Part shown: piece after piece, positions 25,546 to 37,925 of the stretch
Position numbering within the stretch: position 1 is the stretch's first letter
How the letters are laid out: every line of letters begins with the position of its first letter
From: Nymphaea colorata
Lineage: Eukaryota; Streptophyta; Magnoliopsida; Nymphaeales; Nymphaeaceae
Reading direction: 5' to 3'
Length of the DNA stretch: 64,000 nucleotides
Assembly (NCBI RefSeq): GCF_008831285.2
Contig: NC_045139.1
Location: forward strand, 5,616,704-5,680,703
Translations under genes and position numbers: made by a program
The notes under the pieces: generated by a model
What the model was told of the DNA's origin: nothing
Seen by the model: only the letters and a program-made list of their open reading frames with translations
Databases searched by the model: none

Positions 25546-26830
25546 GTATTGATCCATACTAATGGTTCAGCGGATCATCGTCCGGCCGGACCAATAGTTG
25601 GTAGGTGCCGAGTCTCTCGCTCGAGTTGCACGGTAGAATTATATATCTCGGAGATAGAGAAAAAGGGAAGCTGTTCATTTTAAGGAATGCCCAAGTTGGT
25701 AGTCAGCCATTTCGAAGCTCGAATCTAGTGAACCACATTAGGGGTCTTGGTTCCGGTTGCGGGCTCGGCTCGGCCAGGTCTGGAGTGACCAAATTGGTTC
25801 CGATATTGGGTGGGCTTGGTTCGGACCTAACCCGTTGAGTTCTAGTGGGCTAGGTGATCTCACTTTGGTTGATCAACTAACCACAGTTTTGGCACAGGAA
25901 CCTGCTTCATTTGTTTATTGAAAAGTGTCATTAGTGTGTAAATTTCTTAAGAATATGTCTGCTGATTAATGAAGACATGTAGTGCGTACATCTGCTAGTT
26001 AACGTACACATAGTGAATCATATGGGCTTTAATTAAGAGGGGGTGTTCAGTATATGGCAGAGCTCTTTTATATATATATATATATATATTGCAAATTTCT
26101 GGTAAATTTTGGCCTTCATATGAATCTATGAGATTTTCGAATCTATGAGATTTTCCCGGACTAGGAAAGATTGGATAGCTTATTTGTAGTCCGTTTGGCA
26201 AGTGAAAAGAGCGACCAAGTTCGTGAAGTCTGATTTTCCACCAGCTATGTCTTCATGCAAAAACCTGATTCAAAATCGTGAATCTCCAAGTTCTTGATGT
26301 GAAGAAATGGCGCAAACAAGTTCGTGAACTCTTACATCTCCCAAGCGATTTCTGCATCAAAAATGAATACAGAACCAGCTTTTGGAAGGTAAAATCATGC
26401 GATTTCTGGAACTTGGTCAGCGTTCCGGCATTGCCAAACAGAAAACATGCAGTTGCACCTCAGATCGGGAACCCCAAGCTTTGGTGAATTACTTGGAAAT
26501 TGGAAGCCAGAAAGAACAGAACAAGATTTGCATGATAACAACTCAAGAACAACCTTAGTTCTTTAACTCCGGTATACGTTAGAACAAAAAGTTATCAGTA
26601 TTTACACTCGAATATAAGTCAGTGTACTAATCTAATCTGGTACATAAACAAATCGCTAGTCGCAATCGCCGTCGCCGATTTCCGGCCTGAAGTCGGCAGA
26701 GTAGCCATGCTTCAGTCCTGCAAACCAGGCTAGAGGACCACCAACATCCATAAACAGCTTCCTCTAAATTCACCGCCCCCGAGGTCCGCGTTGTTTTGAG
26801 CGACCAAAATTGTCCGGGCCGGCCGCCGGA

Positions 26831-26965
26831 CTAATCATGCCAACAGAGGAGCATGACGACGCATCGCCGGATAATGTAGAGCCTAGCTCTCTGCTCCCTA
26901 AGAGCTCCCCCCAGTCCCCTGCTGGACCACCTCCGCTTCGAAGGGCTCTCCGCTCCCATCTTCAT
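26831..26965 (-). CDS. DVL/ROTUNDIFOLIA FOUR-like (RTFL) small peptide
   Basis: A single-exon frame of 44 residues starts with ATG at 26965-26963 and ends TAG at 26833-26831. An in-frame TAG lies just upstream, so the start is firm. The C-terminal half, from [10 protein letters not shown] through [13 protein letters not shown], matches the conserved RTF domain of plant DVL/RTFL peptides (EQRARxYIxRRCVxMLxCWHD), including the terminal WHD. The N-terminus is short, basic and rich in Ser. These peptides act at the plasma membrane and limit cell proliferation along organ axes; overexpression gives short, rounded organs and altered fruit tips. The WHD-stop ending and the intact motif argue against a pseudogene. 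The leader is rich in GAAGAAG and a TATA-like box lies about 190 bases upstream. Confidence 0.93.
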   Translation of the reverse strand: MKMGAESPSKRRWSSRGLGGALREQRARLYIIRRCVVMLLCWHD

Positions 26966-27151
26966 GTCTCTCTAACTGACTCTTCTTCTTCTTCTTCGCC
27001 GAATTCAGATGCAGGGAAGGCTGCTTGCCGCCGGAGAGATCGACTGAGATCTGCTGTCGCCTCTGATCGATGATGAAGATGCTGCTGACTGGTGATTGAT
27101 TACTTTCTGAGAGCTTGAGTGGTATGGAGGAGATGGAAGGGGAGAGGAGAG

Positions 27152-27158
27152 TTATATA
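27152..27158 (-). promoter_or_regulatory. TATA box of the DVL-like gene
   Basis: On the minus strand the sequence reads CCCTATATAAC. It lies 187 bases upstream of the DVL start codon, implying a purine-rich 5' leader of about 160 bases. Confidence 0.6.
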
Positions 27159-30100
27159 GGGAGGATGTGGCTGTGGAGTGAGTGGTCCAGGCAAGGCCTG
27201 GTCTCTTAAAGCGCCAACTGCAAGGGATAACGCGCGTGTGTTTTGCCCCCCATTTCTAGAGACAGTCTCCTACATATGGTCGCCAACTTGCATCTCTAGA
27301 CAAAAACATTATGATATGATTAAAATTATAAAAAAATATATACATAAATTATAAATAATTTTTAATATTTAAATAAGAGAGAGAGAGAGCAAGAGAGTTT
27401 TTGCTTCATATGCATCCAACTGAAATTCCAAGGAAATGAATACAAAGAAATGGATATGATTAGTTTAATGCAATCTTGTATGGTAGTAGTTGTAGTTTAC
27501 TGCTAGTGGTTGAGAGTATGACTAAAGAAAATGGGTTCCTTTTGTTATCCATTTTTGTGGTTCTTCTTCATGTGGGTGTGAAAGGGTTTGGACCTCTGAA
27601 GGAAGTTTTGTTCTGGACCTCTCTATTGATCTGCATCTTGTTGTGTTCACTGCAGAGAGTTCTGATGATGCTATTGGGACGGCATTGATGTGAAGATGCC
27701 CGGCCGGGTGTAGTATCACAGATCGAGTCCATCTGCCCGCAGATGCAGCAGAATGCACAATGATCAGAATACCCCGGGTCAGTAAAAAGAAGAATCTCTT
27801 TGCAAGACTTAACACACTCTCAACTCTCAAGGACCTTTCAGTAGCTGACCCAGTTCGGGTGGGTAAAGCTGGGTGTGTGTGGACCATGACTAATATTTAG
27901 CTTCTGGAAGAACAGGCCCACTGAATGATCTGGTTTTGTTTCAGTAGTTGGAACAAGTGATGCAGTGTGCTACAGACCTGACCCAGTAGCCGGTCTAATT
28001 TTAGAAAAATAAGCCAAGCCACTTGTGGATTCAACCATGCTCTTGTCTGGTTCATGGTCGAAGAACTCATTTGGACTTTGCAACTGTAAACCAAATATGT
28101 ATGATAATCAGCCACCAAATGAGATCTACCCAACTTGGACACAGCCCTGAACCCAGTAAGCTCATCTTGGGTGCATCTATACCTTATGACCCAGTGAGGC
28201 TTACTGTTTTCTAGATTGGTAGCAATCCAAATCACTAATTGGTACTTAATAAATTCAAACCTTTTTACATCTCAACCTCAGAAAAAGATGCCAATTTGTA
28301 GCTGTAGCTACCAAATTCAAACTTTGCTTTTGAACCCTCAAAATAGATGCTGAAACTGAAAAGAGTGAGTTGGATATCATCAACGTAATTGCTTTTCATA
28401 TTTTTCAAGAAACTATGCACTTTTCCCCTTTATGTGCTGATCAAACAAGTCAAAAGAAGAACAGTGTTTCCTCCTTTTTCCAACAGTTGGAGAGGAAAAG
28501 TGGTGCCCATTGCATAGAAATGCAGGTTGGTGTCGTCTGGTCCACTGAGATGACAAACCAATGGAGGAGAAGTAAAACTGTCATCTCCTCTCCTCCAAGA
28601 CTGCTACCCTCTTGGTTTTCTAAGCAAAAGCATGGAAAGCGACTCCCAACTTATTCTTCTGATGGGTCACACTTCTTGTTCTCACCACTTCCATTAAATA
28701 TTCACAAGTTACTGACTCACATGTTTGTTTACTAAGATCAAGAAAGGGAATGCAATTCCAATGACAAGTACACGAAGGCATGTTCAACTTCAAAAAGTAG
28801 TACCTGTTTTTCCTTACCCACTAAAATTGACTAGCATGATCTTCAATGATGGCACTTTACCAAGCCATGATCCCAGCCTAATAGGCCGAGATCGATCCGC
28901 AGGAGGTGTTTGAAGGAAATTGATGAGATCATGAACCTAGATTAAATATAGACTGCGCCAATCTGCACATGCTGTTGTGCTAGTAAGGCATGATGGTCAG
29001 TGCTCACTCAAGGTTCAATGTCTCTTAAGGTCTGTCTCGCAAACAGAATAGTACATAACCATTCCATAAATATGTCCCAAATATTAGGGTAGTTCATGGA
29101 GCACATTGAAAAGTGCTGTATGAGTCTGCCCCAAAAGTCGCTGCAAATTCATAGAACAGCAATAAATTTTTCCATTTACCAAACGAGCCTTTAAGAAGCA
29201 GTTTCATTAAGTGGTGCGTAGCCAAATATGGATGATTCCTGGCAAAGAAAAAGATCCCTGATCCCAAGCATGGTTGCTGAAAAATTTTGTAATTTCTTAC
29301 AGTATACGTGTTGGAGGACTTGAACATACATATATATATATAGATGGGCTCTCAAATGTCCTGAAGAAATTTCTTAATTATGTCAAAACTTTAAATAATT
29401 TTGAATTCTTAGAAACAATATCGGACATCTAAACTCGTTCAAATTGCCTTCTCATGGTTTTTTCTTATGTTTTTGAGCACTTCAAAGATTCATGTCTTAA
29501 GTGATCATTTGGAAGACCCCATGATGGAAGAAGCCTGGTTTTAGCATCAAAGCTCGCTATGCCACTAAGACCGTAGGTTTTAGAATCATCAAAATGTGTT
29601 CTCTTTCACTTTTCTCGCCTCGCTTCTTTTTTCACCACTTGATTGTCAGTGGTGTCAATTGGATTTCCAATTAGTCATGGAGTCAATTTGATCAAGTTAA
29701 TGATCGATTGCCCATTCCCTGTCTTTGACCAACAACGCAAATGAACTAATCTATGCTTTCTGATTACCAGCTTCTCTCCCGCCGGCCATGAGAAGTTCAA
29801 AAGCAGCACTTCCTGCAAAAATTTAATTCTTTATACTGACTTTCTTCATGTTATGTTGAGCGCTTGTCTCTTCAAGTTCCCATTGAAGCGACAAGCAATG
29901 GCCTCTACCTCGAACTGCCATCCCTGCACCTCGTGGTCTTGTTACACCAAGATGATGATCATGATCATGATCACGATGAGGATGAATCGTCCATGATATG
30001 AAATAGAATAGTCATGCACAGTGGGCCATAAGGTCATGTCATCTCAAGGCACTGCCATTGCCATGTTGATGCATATTCCTCCCATGAATAGTGACAAAAT

Positions 30101-32570
30101 AAAGACATTTAAAAAGAAAAAAGATAACTTTCATTCTTAAGAACTTGAATGTCTAATGCCATTTATTTTATTTTCTCTAAAGATTTGGTTTTATACGTTC
30201 AGTTTAAAATATAAATGTTGCCATCCTACAGATCCTCAAATGCCATCATGAAGCAAATACTTCCTCAGCATGTAACTTGGCAACCATTGCAGCTTTTCCG
30301 CAGAAAAGCTGTTCAAAACAAATTGCAATATGTTTTGTAGATGCAGACAAACACACATAAATAATATGTACAGCACCATCTTGATGTACCTTTAAAATAT
30401 GATAAAGAGCTCTTAAGAGAAAGAAAAAAAGTGTTAAACTTTTTCCTACCATTGAAAACTTGCGTCTCAAAACTTTGTTCGAATATATTTCTTAGCTGAC
30501 CGAGACAACTTTAGTCAGCTAAAACAAAAACTCGGAAGAAAATTTATCTTCAATTTCTCACGATATATTGGTCCTGAACATCCTTAAAGTTCTAGCCATT
30601 TGGTCACCGTGTTAACTCCTAACCACATACTTTTCCCAAGGTAAAGTGTCATCTACTGTGCAGTCCAAGTTGCTTTAAATGTCTCTCACAAATATTTTAA
30701 TAACTGTACTTAACATAGGGCTTTTAACCTGCAGCCTGATAGAGAAAAGTGACTGTAGTCTTTTGCCCCCACTTGGATGAATTATAATGTTGAACGACTT
30801 CTTGGGCAAATCCACAGAAAGCCACAGCTGCCATTTACTACCATGTGAGAGGAGACATGGCCACGAGAGCTATTAATTTATTACTTGAGGTATCAACTTA
30901 CGTGCTTCTGCTCATTTTGCCAGCTGCCATTGAGTAAATGGTGCCTGGGGAAGAAGACGATGCTAAGGTTGGAGAAAAATTAAAAAACTAAAGCTGGGGA
31001 ATTGGGAAATCAATGCATTTTTTGCTGCAGAGCTCATGCCCACAAGCTAGCAGATAAAGAGACTGAAGTTAAATTAAATGGGGAGTTGAGAAGACGATGC
31101 CTTGCTGCAGAACTCAAGAGAGTTGTTTCCTGAAATGGGTTTCCCCACAGCCTACGAAGCCATCACATGCATGATACAACTAAGAATGGTTGTACGCGGA
31201 TGTACTTTGTCCCTTGATTCAGAAGGAAATTATAAGGCCAAAGGTACAATAGTTTTGTAGCAGCTGGAGAGAATGAGGCTTACAGGAAAACTTTAATGCA
31301 GGAGAGGGGTGGTAGTTTGTTGAAAGGAAAAAAAAAAAAAAAAGAATTATAGCAGTCAATTCTCTCTCTTCTAGTTTTTTTCTTGTGAAAGGCAAAAGTT
31401 TTTGTTGGAGCCCTGGTTTTTGCCCTTAATTTCATCAATAAGCTTTATGTTTTGGAATTTCTAAGTTGGAGTGACCGGTTTATTAAGAACTGCCAAAGAA
31501 AGGCCTGAACTCTAGCTAATGGGAAAACTCAAATCTAAGATCGAGGACATGCAAACATGACCTGTAGAAATCTAGGTTGCTTTGATTCAGATTATCTGCA
31601 ATCGTAGGACATAGAACTTAGTTGAAGTTGGCAAAACCCAAAAAAAAAAAAAATGAAGAACAATACAAAGATACCTCTTTCTGAAGTTTCCAGAGAACTC
31701 TACAAGAATATCTAAAAACATCATGCCCAATTTTGAAATATTGGCAAAAAGTTGTCAGTCAGATGAAATTTACCAAATATAAAATACCATTGTCCAAAGG
31801 GCAGCAGCTGGAACCCAATAAAACATAAAAATTGGATCCCCAAGTATTTGTAATATCCCAGTTGTGATATTAACAGTCTATGATTGCAATGGCAAATAGG
31901 CCAATGGTACTGTATGGATCACATGACTGCACATATCTTCACCATATATATGTTTGACAATTATGACATGAAGAATATAAAAATGTGGTCATAAATGTTT
32001 GTAATATCCCAGTTGATGGGTTATTTTACACTGAATTATTAATGTAATTGCAGATGGGCTTATTGCTGCAATACCAGGCACATGATCATACTAAACTACA
32101 AGCTGCATTAAACTAATTAAATTTAATTAGATGATAAAAAAACTTGGTCTCATTCTAAAGAACCTGTAATTCCGCTAATAAGTGATTCGCCTATGATCAT
32201 CTTAGTGGGTCCGATACTAGTCAACTCGGACCAGATCGTGACATCCATATAATTTTATAGTCAGCATGACTTGGATATATAAGCTAATTGTCATTAGCTT
32301 TTCAGCTTATCACTTAGTTTTAAGTGTTCCAAACTTACTTGGATACCATATCTAATTGATTTATGAATGTCCTTTTCTTGTCCTCTTGAGGGAACAATGT
32401 GATGAAAAGTTAAAACAAAAAACAAAAACGCATCCAACTTTCGAATAGGTAACAAAATCATATCTAATTAATTTGAATTTATTTCATTAACAGGCTGACT
32501 TACTTGCAAAAGAGGCAGTTAATATTATTGAAATAAATTTAAACTTAGTGTATTTCGTTGGTGCCAATTT

Positions 32571-32573
<3 letters not shown>

Positions 32574-32641
<68 letters not shown>
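32574..32641. repeat. (TA)n microsatellite
   Basis: About 34 uninterrupted TA dinucleotides, the longest such array fully inside the window. Confidence 0.97.
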
Positions 32642-32648
<7 letters not shown>

Positions 32649-33122
32649 CTAAATGCCTCTAGCCTCTCACACATGGAGGAAACATGGCTCGAGAATTTCA
32701 CCTATGGAACTGAAATCAGCCAGTTAAGGTATATTGTCGAGTGAGTTTTTTTATATTTTAAAAACTGAAAATTGTCGCAAATAGTGCATTTTGTGACGCG
32801 TCAATTCATTAACCATGAGCATTAGTAATGGAATGTACTATTTGTAACACTTTTTAGCGCTGTAAAATGTAAACAAAAAGCCATCCGGCATTGGCTGGCT
32901 GATTCAATTTATGTGTGTGTGTGTGTGTGTGTGTGACTTGACTGTAAGTAGTTAATTTGTTCAAACTTGATTGATAGTTTACAAAATATCACATATCATA
33001 TTTTCTTATAAAAAAAAAGTAAATGACAATTAATAGTTCTAATCCCTCAGTCAATGAATCGATTGATTAATGGCGTAATCAGTTCACATGTGATCTTCAT
33101 ATTTATTTCTTTCATATATTCA

Positions 33123-33127
<5 letters not shown>

Positions 33128-33186
<59 letters not shown>

Positions 33187-33204
33187 TGAGAGAGAGAGAG
33201 AGAG
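33128..33204. repeat. compound (TA)n(GA)n microsatellite
   Basis: A TA run of about 33 bases passes directly into a GA run of about 44 bases with one interruption. Confidence 0.95.
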
Positions 33205-34231
33205 TTCATGCATGTGCATGCAGGTTAAATGAAATTCTATACATGTGGACGAGTGATGCTCACGCAGCCACGCTATTGTGCAAGTTAACTGCTGGTGACA
33301 TTACAATGCCCTAACTTCCAGTAAGAAGCTATTCTTGCCTGATAAATCAATTAATTATCAGTTGTTGCCGTCATGCCTATCTACTTTATAGTTTAATTCT
33401 TCTAGGAAATATTCTTCATATCAAATTGTTGGCTCCGTAGACATGAACGTCATCTGGCATCTTACAAGTAATTCTATGTCAGTGCATTATACGTGCCTTA
33501 GTTCATTATTTTATTTGAACAATTGCTCAAGAATCCCATTTAACTTAATCATTTTCTATTTTGTTAATGAATTTCTCTAGATATAATTTATGAAGAACTG
33601 AAGGATCTCTGAATTTCGACGAAATTTAGTTGTTGGTGCATATTCTTCTTTAAACTTGTCAGTGCATTCTTGAGGTCTTACGGATCTTTCCTACCCAATT
33701 AAAAAAAATAAATATATTTTTCCATGTTCACATGCAATTGAAATTCCTTTCCGCCTTCTGATTATGCACTCAACTAATTAATTAGTCGTTGAGGCTAAGT
33801 TTGTTTAAACTTCTCTAAAAAATTTGCAATTCTCAGCAGCAAGAAATTTCTTGATTTGCCAACATGATTTTTTAATCTAATTATCTGGTCAAAACCACAA
33901 ATTGATCTACTTCCATATTTCGTGGTCAATACCTTTGCCTAAAATAAGAATAATCTTTCTTAAATGAATTAAGTCAACTGATTAGGAAAAATTAAGGGTC
34001 CACGTATTTTTTGATAGGTAAGGTTCAAGAAAGCTCAAAACACAAATCCTTTTCAATCTAGACGTGGGTTTCTCAAGAAAGAGTTTGTTTTCATTTTCAT
34101 TTCCCACAAAATGAGTTTAGATTTCAGAAAGTTTTAACTCAACAATAAGTTCCACCAACAAGTTAAAAACATGCACTGCAGAGAATGTTTATTAATAATC
34201 TTAAGATATGATGCTTATCACATTCCTCTCT

Positions 34232-34262
<31 letters not shown>

Positions 34263-34371
34263 TCCTGCTTGTGTTGCGGTATGTTTTTTTTTTTTGCGGA
34301 TTGTTTTTGTATTTAGGGAACCTCTTGTTCCCAAATTTTGTTATATATTCTCATTTTATCGGCTCTCTCTA

Positions 34372-34404
<33 letters not shown>

Positions 34405-37400
34405 GTGTGTTGAGGGGGTTTTACATGTAATAGCTTAAATGAGTAAGTATTCATGTTGACTGTAATACATCTAATGTATGGACGCCGTCTGTGGAATGTT
34501 GCGGGATGACTAAATATTTAGAAGCTGTAGTTAAATATAAACCATGATTAAAAACACTACAAACCGTATTTATATTATAAATTTTTGCTAATGCTTCTGG
34601 TGTTTTTAGTAGCAGTTTTTAAATATTTTGTCATGGGAGGGGAATTCATCATAGGCCGACTCAGCAGGAAAATTCCACCAATCAACTTAGAATGCTCAAA
34701 TGTCCAAGTTTGAAAAGAACAGCCAAGTTTGATGCACGCATTGAATTTTAAGATCTCTCATTTAAAACAATCTACAACTGTTAAAATCTTCATAAAAAAT
34801 CAGCTCGTCCTTTGGAGTTCAACGATTCTTTCGTTTTCTTTTACCAATAAATTTGGACTTTTCAGTAGATTTCAAGAAACCAGATGAACGGCCATAAATA
34901 GTAGAGCCAAATATATTCAACAGAGGGAGAGACAGAGACAGAGACAAACAGACAGTCAGAGGAGGAGGAACGATGCAGTCCAGTGAACACAAAAAGATTA
35001 AAAACTAATGAAGAAGACAAGGAGATAATTCTTGTAACGTGGCGACATATCGACGTGTTCAAAAGGACATAGATCCACCTATTCCCCTCCCTTTTTTTTT
35101 ACTGTGGTGAATATTTTGGGAAGATGAACGCATGCAGAGCTCCCAAAGAGAAACAGCAGCAGACCTCCCTTCCAAGCGCACTCACCCACCAAAAGAAGTC
35201 TTTGTTTCCTTTCATTCATACCCAACGTTCGAGACTAACACAAATGCAATGTCCAATTCGCCTATGAATTAATGCATCAAGGCTCCAAGCTATTTGTTCT
35301 TCAATATGCGTTGTGAGATTCTGATACCAACCTTGCTGCTAAAGAAGAAGGAAACAAGAAGACGAGAGAGGGAGAAAGAGAGAGAGAGCGAGATCTAAGC
35401 AGTTCAAAAGTTTCAAATCCAGTATTTAATTGAATAGCCCAACATAAGGAGGATTTGTAATTGTTTTCAGTCTGCAATAGAAATCTGAACCAAAAGAAAC
35501 ATTCTGCATCTGCTGGTGAATTAACCAAATTAAGAATAACATACACCCTAGTTGGGTGAGCATGAGGAGTACTTCATCCTATAACCAAACAAGAGAGCCA
35601 AAACACCCTCTTCTTCTTAGGCTACCAGGTCTGCTTCAATGGATCAGGGTGACGCCTATATATGCTTCAACTTGCATATTGATGCTCCTCCCTTTTGCAG
35701 CACAGGAGGTTGACATCCCAGAAATTTAAAACTGGGAATGACTGCCTACTGACCCTACCTGTCCATTGGTCCAACCCCTTGGAGATATAACATACATCTT
35801 AGTTGCTCTTGGGTTTGAAAACAGTGTTACTTTTCAGCTTTTCCTAATGCAGTCCAAAATCTAAATAGGTACAGTAATGTAGTCTAAATAGGTACAATTT
35901 CATATAGTTCATTAAAATGAAATTAAAATGTTTTTGAAAGAGAAACAGTAAACCTGCATTTGTTTTCACATGTGCGGGCGTCTGGCCCGTCCAGACAAGC
36001 TGAGCTCAAGGTCAGCTCATCTTAACTCATGCGGCGAGCCAAGCTCAAGCTGGATTTACAGAAAGCAAGCCAAGCACAAATATGAGATGTTTTCATCAGC
36101 TCGTTTCTCAGCCTTAGTCTTGAGAATTGCCTTATGCTACTTGTAGAGCCTGTGGATTCTACTTTTTTCTTTGTTCTTTTCCCAAAGACCCTATGCCATC
36201 TGTCACTTTGTTTTGCATCTTTCTGCAAGTGGGCAGTTTGATTTAGCTTATTCTAGAGAGGAAGAAACTCTGTCATTCACAGTCCACAAGTTTTTTCAAA
36301 ATAATCGGTCCCTCAATAGTCAATACTGTACCCAATGTGAACTGCAACAAATGTTGGCTAGTTATTAGATCAGATAAACCCCACAAATCAAGCAGTTCAA
36401 GTAGATAAATATTAAATAACGTGCAGTGTGAATCTTACTTGAATAGTGCAACTTCAATTATTGAATGCCTGCATTTGTCTTGCATATTTGGGCTGCATAG
36501 AAATAGCGTCCAGATAATTGACAGTCTGCTGCCAGCCTATTTTCTGTTTGGTTCCTTACAAAAGAAAGGACGTCAATAGATCTGGATGAACGAAGACATG
36601 TACAACAAATTTAGATTGCCTTTTTTCTTCAGTACTGTCGATGCAATTGGATAAACTCAGCTCAAGTATGCTAACGCTTGCAACAGCTCGTGGAACTTGT
36701 GAACTCTCAAGATGTCATGAATCTAAAATCCAGAGTAGCATCCCTTAACATATGGTAGAAGAAAAGAGTATTCAATCGTGAGAATGGAGTCACCAGTAAT
36801 AGAGTTCTTAATAATCTGACTTGGAAAAGGTAAAGAACAAAGTGTTTAGAAAATTTGAACTATTTTAGTTCTTTCTACCGATAAGTTTCCCTTTACGGAA
36901 CAGTTATTATTTTTAAACTATCCTTTTTATCTTATATCTCATCAAAAGATACAGGAAAAATGAACCCCAGCAAGATCGGTGCCGACATATAGCATACTGT
37001 ATCCTCAGCAGCAACTGGCACCACTTCAGCAGAGTTTGTAACTTTGAAGGAGAGCTGTCAAGCATTTACTTGTTGCAGCTGTTTACAGCCAAAATGGCAT
37101 TAAATAGATGTTGCCAAGAACCACCGTCGCCTATTAAGCTTTTACATGCCATACAGATCCCGCAGTTAATATGCCATGCACATATTCAAATTTGCTTCTT
37201 GCTCATTTGCCTTTTGAGATTACTTGAGTAGGCACACGTTACAGAACCAACTCAGGCTCAAGAGACAGACACTTAATATTTGATCAAGGTTGGACAATAG
37301 CACCCTTATTTCGCCCCATTCACACATTTCTATCAAGGTCGTTCTGCATTTCAAGCACATTGGCAAACTCCATGATGTGAGACCTGCACAACACTCAAAA

Positions 37401-37925
37401 TATATTCCTTCTGTTTCTTATTTCATATGATCCTTTTTCAAACTCGAAATTTGTTTAACAAAATTTGGGGTGACAGGAGATGAGTTCAACACTAAATTTA
37501 TCATGCTTGTTTCAAACCATGAATGGTTTTAGAATGTAAGATTCTAGTAGCGTCAATAAACTTAGAAAAAAAATAGCAACCTCGCACAAAGCACACGATA
37601 GTCTAGGCGGACTTTTAATCCGAGTTGAAATGAGTTAATCTGAGAGCTAGTTTATAACAGCCTTTACCTGTTAGATGTTTCTGATTTTTGGTTATTTGAG
37701 CTTTTTAACTTTAGCTGCAAATGCACATTGTATCTTGAGATGTCTTAATTGCAGAATATACGGATAAGTAGCAGTAATGAGGAACTAGGTAGACTGGACC
37801 TAGAAAATCATGTTTGGGCGATGTTATAAAATAAATCAAAATTTGTTTCTTCTACAATTTCCCTTTTACAACTTTTGGGTACTGCGAGTTATATTACAGA
37901 CTCAACCATGGGCATAAAGTGGCTC

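Larger units (their letters stand above)
15043..26830. other. gene-poor intergenic block
   Basis: No reading frame here resembles a known cellular gene. The content is (GA)n and (CT)n tracts (15143-15173, 15839-15857, 16396-16437), members of the hAT-type GAGTCGAGCTCGAG family, a copia-like relic near 19.4 kb, AT-rich repeats near 22.8-23.2 kb, and a somewhat GC-richer hairpin-bearing patch at 24.9-25.3 kb. Confidence 0.6.
26966..37925. other. intergenic region between DVL and the armadillo gene
   Basis: The first few hundred bases are the DVL leader and promoter. The rest is AT-rich with no recognisable protein. It holds a 67-base (TA)n array at 32574-32641, compound (TA)n(GA)n at 33128-33204, (CT)n at 34228-34261 and (CT)n(TA)n at 34363-34404. 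An imperfect repeat shares TTTGTAATATCCCAGTTG between about 31847 and 31996, and segments resembling worn DNA-transposon ends occur near 29.0-29.2 kb. Confidence 0.6.

Noticed and set aside
26898-27194. 98-residue minus-strand frame overlapping the DVL gene
   Set aside because: It starts upstream of the TATA box and is out of frame with the conserved DVL motif; it is a shadow.
28370-28735. 121-residue plus-strand frame
   Set aside because: No recognisable domain, no flanking gene signals, low-complexity surroundings.
34018-34036. GGTTCAAGAAAGCTC resembling the complement of miR396
   Set aside because: The match breaks after about 14 bases and no partner arm for a hairpin is nearby.
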